Position numbers and translations under genes: made by a program. Of a stretch of 37,857 nucleotides of DNA, positions 33,520 through 37,857 are shown piece after piece (positions within the stretch are counted from its first letter, which is position 1; the number at the start of each line of letters is the position of its first letter). The stretch spans positions 1-37,857 of the forward strand of contig JACPSH010000015.1 in the NCBI GenBank assembly GCA_016193395.1. The letters run 5' to 3'. Under the pieces are notes generated by a model, which had not been told where the DNA came from, did no database searches, and saw only the letters and a program-made list of their open reading frames with translations. The stretch comes from Gammaproteobacteria bacterium (GTDB lineage Bacteria > Pseudomonadota > Gammaproteobacteria > Eutrophobiales > Eutrophobiaceae).

Positions 33520-33552
33520 GTCGCTGACCAGGATGCCGCGGAGAAACTTCGA

Positions 33553-34506
33553 GTGGATGTACTGACAATTCTTCTCCTGGTCCTCGCTGCGGCCCTCGCG
33601 TCCGTGGCGATTTCCATCTGCGTCGAGGCCCTGCGGAAACCGACGCAAACGCCGGCAGGGCTGTATTGGAATGCGCGGATCCCGGTCGAATTTACCGAGA
33701 TCAACGGAATGCAGATCCGCCATATCAAAACGGGACACGGACCGAACCTGGTGCTCCTGCATACGCTGCGCACGCAGCTCGATATTTTTCAGAAGATCAT
33801 TCCTGAACTGGCGCGCGACTTCACCGTGCACGCCCTCGATTATCCGGGCCACGGTTTCTCCGCCATCCCGGACACCCAATACGCTCCCGATCTGTTCGTC
33901 CGGACCGTCGAGGGTTTCCTGGAGCGGATGGACATCCGCGACGCCACGCTGGCCGGCGTGTCCATTGGGGCCTGCATTCCGCTCCTGTTGGTCGCGGATG
34001 GTAATACACGGATTAAGAAAATCGTGGCGATGAATCCCTATGACTACGCACGGGGCACAGGGTTGACGCGGGCCGGCTTGGTCGCCTGGCTGATCTTTAC
34101 CGCGGCGCGGGTGTCGGTGCTCGGGGAAACGGTGATGCGGCTGCGTAACCGCCTGGTGGAACGACTCATCATGGAAGGCGGCGTCGCGCGCCCGGAGGCC
34201 CTGCCCCGGGAATTTCTGGAGCAGATGTTTGTCTCTGGCGAACGCGAGGGCCACTACCGCGCGTTCCTGAACCTGATCCGCCACGCCTACCTGTGGGATG
34301 ATTGTCACCACGCCTATGGTCGGATCCGGGTGCCGGTGTTGCTCGTATACGGCGATCGCGACTGGTCCCGGCCGGAGGAACGCCGGCGGACGGCCGGGGA
34401 GATTCCCGGCTCCAGGGTCGAAACCGTCGCGGCGGGGGGTCATTTTCTTCCGCTCGATCAGCCGGGGAGAGTCGCAGAACTCATAAAAGGTTTTGCACAA
34501 TCCTGA
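33553..34506 (+). CDS. Membrane-anchored alpha/beta hydrolase
   Basis: 317 residues from a GTG start at 33553; no better start is visible. An N-terminal hydrophobic helix (about 4-24, LTILLLVLAAALASVAISICV) is an uncleaved signal or membrane anchor. The alpha/beta hydrolase fold follows: oxyanion region LLHTLRT near 70, nucleophile elbow GVSIGA with S137, acid D270 in YGDRDW, and H297 in GGHFLPLDQP. The triad looks complete. The substrate is not evident; ester, thioester or epoxide hydrolysis is possible. A small membrane protein gene begins 26 bases downstream with its own RBS. Confidence 0.88.
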   Translation: MDVLTILLLVLAAALASVAISICVEALRKPTQTPAGLYWNARIPVEFTEINGMQIRHIKTGHGPNLVLLHTLRTQLDIFQKIIPELARDFTVHALDYPGHGFSAIPDTQYAPDLFVRTVEGFLERMDIRDATLAGVSIGACIPLLLVADGNTRIKKIVAMNPYDYARGTGLTRAGLVAWLIFTAARVSVLGETVMRLRNRLVERLIMEGGVARPEALPREFLEQMFVSGEREGHYRAFLNLIRHAYLWDDCHHAYGRIRVPVLLVYGDRDWSRPEERRRTAGEIPGSRVETVAAGGHFLPLDQPGRVAELIKGFAQS

Positions 34507-34532
34507 GACGATTGCATCACGGGAGGAACAAT

Positions 34533-34913
34533 ATGCCTAAACACGCGTTTTACTGGCAGCTCTACATTTCCACCTATACGGCACTGCTCGGCATTCCGTT
34601 ACTGTTTTTGCCGAAGGTATCTCTGCCGATGATCGGATTTGACGCGGCCATTGCTGACGGAAACCCCTTTGTCCAATTGACCGGCATGTTCCTACTCGGG
34701 TTGACGCTTGTCACGTTCCGCATCTGGCAGAAAAAAATCGAAGTGATGATTCTGGGAACGGTCGTTCTCCGGCTTTTCATCATCGCCACGTTATTGGTGG
34801 TCGGCATCACCGGGGGATTTCCGTTCCTGTTCCTGATGACCGGTATAGTCAGCATCGGTGTGGTCGGAACCCTCTGGTCCCTGCGCAGCGTGGATCTGAA
34901 ACCGTATTTGTGA
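34533..34913 (+). CDS. Small four-helix membrane protein of unknown function
   Basis: 126 residues from ATG 34533, chosen because gggagg sits seven bases upstream; the longer open frame is the shadow of the hydrolase gene. Four hydrophobic segments are visible: LYISTYTALLGIPLLFL, PFVQLTGMFLLGLTLVTF, VMILGTVVLRLFIIATLLVV and FPFLFLMTGIVSIGVVGTLW. The arrangement resembles small DoxX/DUF-type membrane proteins; I cannot name the family. It is probably co-transcribed with the hydrolase. A short hairpin (34993-35010) lies in the 118-base gap before the convergent gltS. Confidence 0.8.
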   Translation: MPKHAFYWQLYISTYTALLGIPLLFLPKVSLPMIGFDAAIADGNPFVQLTGMFLLGLTLVTFRIWQKKIEVMILGTVVLRLFIIATLLVVGITGGFPFLFLMTGIVSIGVVGTLWSLRSVDLKPYL

Positions 34914-34992
34914 TCTGCGCGGCCCGCTTGGATCCAATGGGGCCAGGCTTGCATTCTTGTGAGGACAGTTCTGACCTGAAAGGGAACGGGTT

Positions 34993-35010
34993 GGCCGGAT
35001 TCATCCGGCC
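34993..35010. terminator. Possible hairpin between convergent genes
   Basis: Inverted repeat ggccggat/atccggcc with a two-base centre, midway between the small membrane protein stop and the gltS stop. It lacks a T-run on either strand, so termination is uncertain. Confidence 0.3.
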
Positions 35011-35031
35011 GGACCGCCCGATACGAAATGT

Positions 35032-36231
35032 CTAGCGCAGGACGTTCATCGTCACCGTGATGAACAGGGTATTGATGAAGTCGATGAAGAACGCCCCGAC
35101 GATGGTGACGACGAAGAACGCCTGCGGTGCCGGGCCGTACTTGCACGCCAGTTCGCCCATGCACGCCATGGCGTTCGCCGTCGTGCCCATCATGAAGCCG
35201 AAATAGCCCGTCGCCATCACGGCGGACTCGTGGCTGCGCCCCATCAGCCGGAAAACGATCGTCCAGCACAGCACGATCAGGATCAGGATCTGCCCGCACA
35301 GAATGATGAACACAGGCAGGGCGAGATGCACAATCTCCCATAACCTCAGACTGAGCAGCGCCATGACGATGAAAAGTTCGAGCGCGATGTTGCCGAGCAG
35401 TTCCATGCGCGACGGTGAGACACGTCCGCCGCGCAGCACGTCATCGATGTTGCGCAGGATGCCGGCGCAGATCATCGGTCCGATGTAGATCGGCACGGTC
35501 AGATCGATGTGCGCAAAAAAGCGATTGAGGATCATGCCTGCGCCCATGGCCAGGCTCAGCAGGACGATCGTCGTGGGCCACGTGGCCGATTGCGGGTGCT
35601 CTTCGAGTTCCCGGTCCAGGGCTGAAAAGTCCGCGGAAGCATGCCCCCTGACGGGGATCAGTCCGAAGCGCCGGATGAGGACGCCGCCGATGTGCCCGCC
35701 GACCAGACCGCCGATCACGATGCCGAACATCGCGGAACCAAGACCCAGCGCGGTGGCCGATTGCACGCCCAGGTCCTCCAGCGGGCCGCCGAAGGCCAAC
35801 GCGGTGGCCGGCCCTCCGGTCAGCGCCACCGCGCCGGGGATCACGCCAAGCAGCGGATCCAGTCCCAGCATGGCCGCTGCGCCGACGCCCCAGACGATCT
35901 GGATCGCCAGTCCCAGCACCGCGGCGCCGAGAAAGATCACCACCTGCCTCCCGCCGGCGCGCAGCAGTTCCAGGCTGGCGTGCATGCCGATGGTGGTGAA
36001 GAAGGCCACCATGAGCACGTCGCGGACGCTGGGTTCGACCTCGAAGTTGACGAACCGGTCGCGCAGCACCAGCGCGAGCACGGCGTACACCAGCCCCCCG
36101 GCGATGGACGCCGGGATATGCAGCCGATCGAGTGCCGGGAGCCAGCGCTTCAACCACGCGCCCATGACCACGCCGAACGCGGCAAGGCCGAGCATTTCGA
36201 TGGCGTTCAATTTGAGCGTGATCAGCTCCAC
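35032..36231 (-). CDS. gltS: Sodium/glutamate symporter GltS
   Basis: 399 residues from a GTG at 36231, chosen because ggagg lies nine bases upstream; an open frame continues to an ATG at 36294 but has no RBS and an atypical start. Two repeats of about five transmembrane segments each are visible, including the re-entrant-loop-like FFTTIGMHASLELL and TGGPATALAFGG in the first half and YFGFMMGTTANAMACM in the second, typical of the ESS family. A polar loop (about 190-225) separates the halves. GltS imports glutamate with sodium across the inner membrane. It is divergent from the ExoD-family gene. Confidence 0.92.
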   Translation of the reverse strand: MELITLKLNAIEMLGLAAFGVVMGAWLKRWLPALDRLHIPASIAGGLVYAVLALVLRDRFVNFEVEPSVRDVLMVAFFTTIGMHASLELLRAGGRQVVIFLGAAVLGLAIQIVWGVGAAAMLGLDPLLGVIPGAVALTGGPATALAFGGPLEDLGVQSATALGLGSAMFGIVIGGLVGGHIGGVLIRRFGLIPVRGHASADFSALDRELEEHPQSATWPTTIVLLSLAMGAGMILNRFFAHIDLTVPIYIGPMICAGILRNIDDVLRGGRVSPSRMELLGNIALELFIVMALLSLRLWEIVHLALPVFIILCGQILILIVLCWTIVFRLMGRSHESAVMATGYFGFMMGTTANAMACMGELACKYGPAPQAFFVVTIVGAFFIDFINTLFITVTMNVLR

Positions 36232-36287
36232 GCCGCTGAACCTCCGCGGATTCGCCGCGCATGCGGTACACTCCCAATCCTGGATCG

Positions 36288-36947
36288 ATGCCACATGCCG
36301 TGACTCCCCCGCACAACATGCCGTCCGGCGCGGCGGCGAAGCTCGTGGCTACGTTGCGAGAATGCGAGTTGCGCGCCGCGCAGGGCGCCCTCTCCCTTGG
36401 AGAGGTGCTCGACTCCGTGCGGGAAGCCGGATATGCCTTCATCTGCATCGTGCTCGTCCTGCCGTTCCTGCAGCCGTTCTCGCTCGGACCGCTGGCGGTG
36501 GCCGGCGGGCTCACCTTCGCGGCGCTCGGCTGGCAAGTTCTCCGCGGTCATCCTTCGCCCCTGCTGCCGCCTCGGCTGCGGCAGACGGTCATGACCGCCA
36601 GGACCTGGGGCCTGATGCTGGGGACCTGCGTGAAACTCGTCGGCTGGTGCAGCCGGTTCAGCCGGCCGCGCGTCGCAGAAATGGTCACGGGCGAGGCCGG
36701 CCGCCGCAACGTCGGACTGATTCTGCTCGCCGGCGGCCTGCTGATGGCGATCCCGATGTTCGGCCTGCCGCTCAACAACCTCCTGCCGGCACTTTCCATA
36801 TTCTTTATCTGCGTCGGCCAGCTTGAACAGGATGGACTCATGGTCTGGGTGGCCATTGGCTGGCTGCTGGTCACGCTGCTTTATTTCGCGGCGATCCTGG
36901 CGGCCGCATGGTTCATAGGCGAACAGGCATTCAATTTCCTGCGCTGA
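36288..36947 (+). CDS. ExoD-family membrane protein
   Basis: 219 residues from ATG 36288; in-frame ATGs at 36261 and 36318 are alternatives and none has a clear RBS. The family signature SLGEVLDSVREAGYAFICIVLVLPFLQPFSLGP (about 38-70, shown here in part only as LGEVLDSV ... LPFLQPF) is present, followed by three or four hydrophobic segments up to the C-terminus. ExoD relatives are linked to exopolysaccharide production in rhizobia, but their biochemical role is unknown; the symbol is withheld. Divergent from gltS with a 56-base gap. Confidence 0.85.
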   Translation: MPHAVTPPHNMPSGAAAKLVATLRECELRAAQGALSLGEVLDSVREAGYAFICIVLVLPFLQPFSLGPLAVAGGLTFAALGWQVLRGHPSPLLPPRLRQTVMTARTWGLMLGTCVKLVGWCSRFSRPRVAEMVTGEAGRRNVGLILLAGGLLMAIPMFGLPLNNLLPALSIFFICVGQLEQDGLMVWVAIGWLLVTLLYFAAILAAAWFIGEQAFNFLR

Positions 36948-36964
36948 CGGCGCGCGCCGGCGCA

Positions 36965-37857
36965 TCACACACCCAGCACCAGGGCCAGGTAGGCCAGGTA
37001 GAAACCCCCATTCACAAACAGGTGCCACACCCGGAGCTCGCCGCGCATGGCGACCACCCAGATCCAGAGCGCGGCGACGCAGGTGACGATCACGCCTGAC
37101 AGCACGGTCAGACCCGGCTGCCATGGGGTCAGGGATATTCCAATCGCGGGCAGCAGGCTGCCCTGGAACACCATCGCCCCGGTGATGTTGCCGAAGGCCA
37201 GCGTGTCCTTGCCGCGCCGGATCCAGATGATGCTGTTCACCTTTTCCGGTAGCTCCGTGGCGACGGGGACGATGAGCAGCGCGAGCAGCAGCGGCGAAAG
37301 CCCGTACAGGGCCGAAGCGCCGCTGACGCTGTGCACGAACCCCTTCGCCCCGGCGACCAACAGTGCCAGTCCGCCTACCAACTGCACCGCGAGCACAAGC
37401 GACGAATCCGGCAAACCGAGCCGGCACAGCAACATCTCCGCGTGCGCCTCGGTGCGGTGGCCGTCCGCAACCAGCTTCGCCGAATCGCGGAACGTCAGGA
37501 GCACGTAGATGAAATAGACAAAGACCAGCGTGATGGCCAGCAGCGCCCGCACGACGGGGACATCATGCGGGATGAACAGGGCCGCCAGCGAAATCCCGAA
37601 CGCAAGGAGGAAGAAGCGCAGATCGCGCCCGAGTCCCTTGCGTTCCGGCCTGAGCAGGCCGTGCAAACCGCGCTTGCGCAGGGCCGCGAGCGCCATCAGG
37701 CACATGGCGAGCGTCGAGAGCATCAGCGGCGCGCCGAGGATGGCGCCGACCCCGATCTCCTCGTTGACATGCGCGTCCTGCGTGCCGGCGAAGATCGCCA
37801 CCAGCGGCACGATGCTTTCCGGCATGGCCGTGCCCACGGCAGCGAAGATCGATCCCG
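36965..37857 (-). CDS. Calcium/cation exchanger (CaCA family), cut by the window edge
   Basis: The reading frame is open to the last base, so about 297 codons of the C-terminal part are seen and the true start lies beyond 37857. The alpha-1 repeat begins at the edge (GSIFAAVGTAMPESIVPLV) and the alpha-2 repeat reads VATELPEKVNS followed by GNITGAMVFQGSLLPAIG. About nine hydrophobic segments are visible. Members exchange Ca2+ or other cations for Na+ or H+ across the inner membrane. The GTG at 37837 is internal to the alpha-1 motif and is not the start. The gene lies 17 bases beyond, and convergent with, the ExoD-family gene. Confidence 0.9.
   Translation of the reverse strand, partial: GSIFAAVGTAMPESIVPLVAIFAGTQDAHVNEEIGVGAILGAPLMLSTLAMCLMALAALRKRGLHGLLRPERKGLGRDLRFFLLAFGISLAALFIPHDVPVVRALLAITLVFVYFIYVLLTFRDSAKLVADGHRTEAHAEMLLCRLGLPDSSLVLAVQLVGGLALLVAGAKGFVHSVSGASALYGLSPLLLALLIVPVATELPEKVNSIIWIRRGKDTLAFGNITGAMVFQGSLLPAIGISLTPWQPGLTVLSGVIVTCVAALWIWVVAMRGELRVWHLFVNGGFYLAYLALVLGV

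Noticed and set aside
1-37857. CRISPR arrays, restriction or toxin-antitoxin systems, IS transposases
   Set aside because: No regularly spaced direct repeats and no matching protein motifs were seen anywhere in the window.

Overview
The window looks like a chromosomal segment of a high-GC gammaproteobacterium. Supporting features are divergent uvrA/ssb, rplM-rpsI, coq7 for ubiquinone, zapE, an OxyR with cysteines at 199 and 208, gltS and a DegQ-type protease. The siroheme sulfite reductase and the general style fit environmental or sulfur-metabolising gammaproteobacteria (Acidiferrobacterales/Chromatiales-like), but that placement is a guess from memory. No phage, plasmid, CRISPR or IS transposase gene is visible.

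Layout. (1) 78-6033, minus strand: a tightly coupled five-gene operon. In transcription order it encodes a fused E1 alpha/beta thiamine-diphosphate enzyme, a Gfo/Idh/MocA oxidoreductase, an NAD-dependent epimerase/dehydratase, an FkbM methyltransferase and a DUF115 protein. It looks like a surface-glycan or small-metabolite tailoring locus. (2) 6212-9275: a PerM/AI-2E membrane protein, a secreted hypothetical protein and an Atg22-like MFS transporter. (3) 9298-14269: uvrA divergent from ssb, then pyruvate kinase. (4) 14295-19351, minus: a sulfite reductase with an extra C-terminal helical domain, a small partner of unknown function, and an EF-G-like GTPase. (5) 19556-20169: a small hypothetical gene and a 195-base element built of nested inverted repeats. 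(6) 20170-24290, minus: zapE, a radical SAM gene interrupted by an intein, and a SirB1-family gene. (7) 24339-27363, plus: rmuC, a HAD phosphatase and oxyR as an operon, convergent with and overlapping a degQ-type protease. (8) 28875-31005: hsp20 with a sigma-32 promoter, coq7, and rplM-rpsI with a sigma-70 promoter. (9) 31017-32119: an accessory patch with a four-helix-bundle (23S-IVP type) gene between inverted repeats, tRNA-Gln(CTG), and a 5'-truncated glycerophosphotransferase-like remnant. (10) 32116-37857: a Memo-AMMECR1 fusion, an alpha/beta hydrolase, a small membrane protein, gltS, an ExoD-family gene and a cation/Ca2+ exchanger cut by the window edge.

The most remarkable item is the intein (22130-23170). 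It interrupts the radical SAM protein exactly before the third cysteine of the CX3CX2C iron-sulfur motif. The intein's own Cys1 falls at the same spacing, so the unspliced precursor also carries a complete CX3CX2C motif. This suggests, without proving it, a link between Fe-S cluster state and protein splicing. Other points of interest are the orphan E1 fusion among sugar-tailoring genes, the HEPN-like tail on the sulfite reductase, the non-canonical G2 region of the EF-G-like protein, and the two small repeat-bounded elements.
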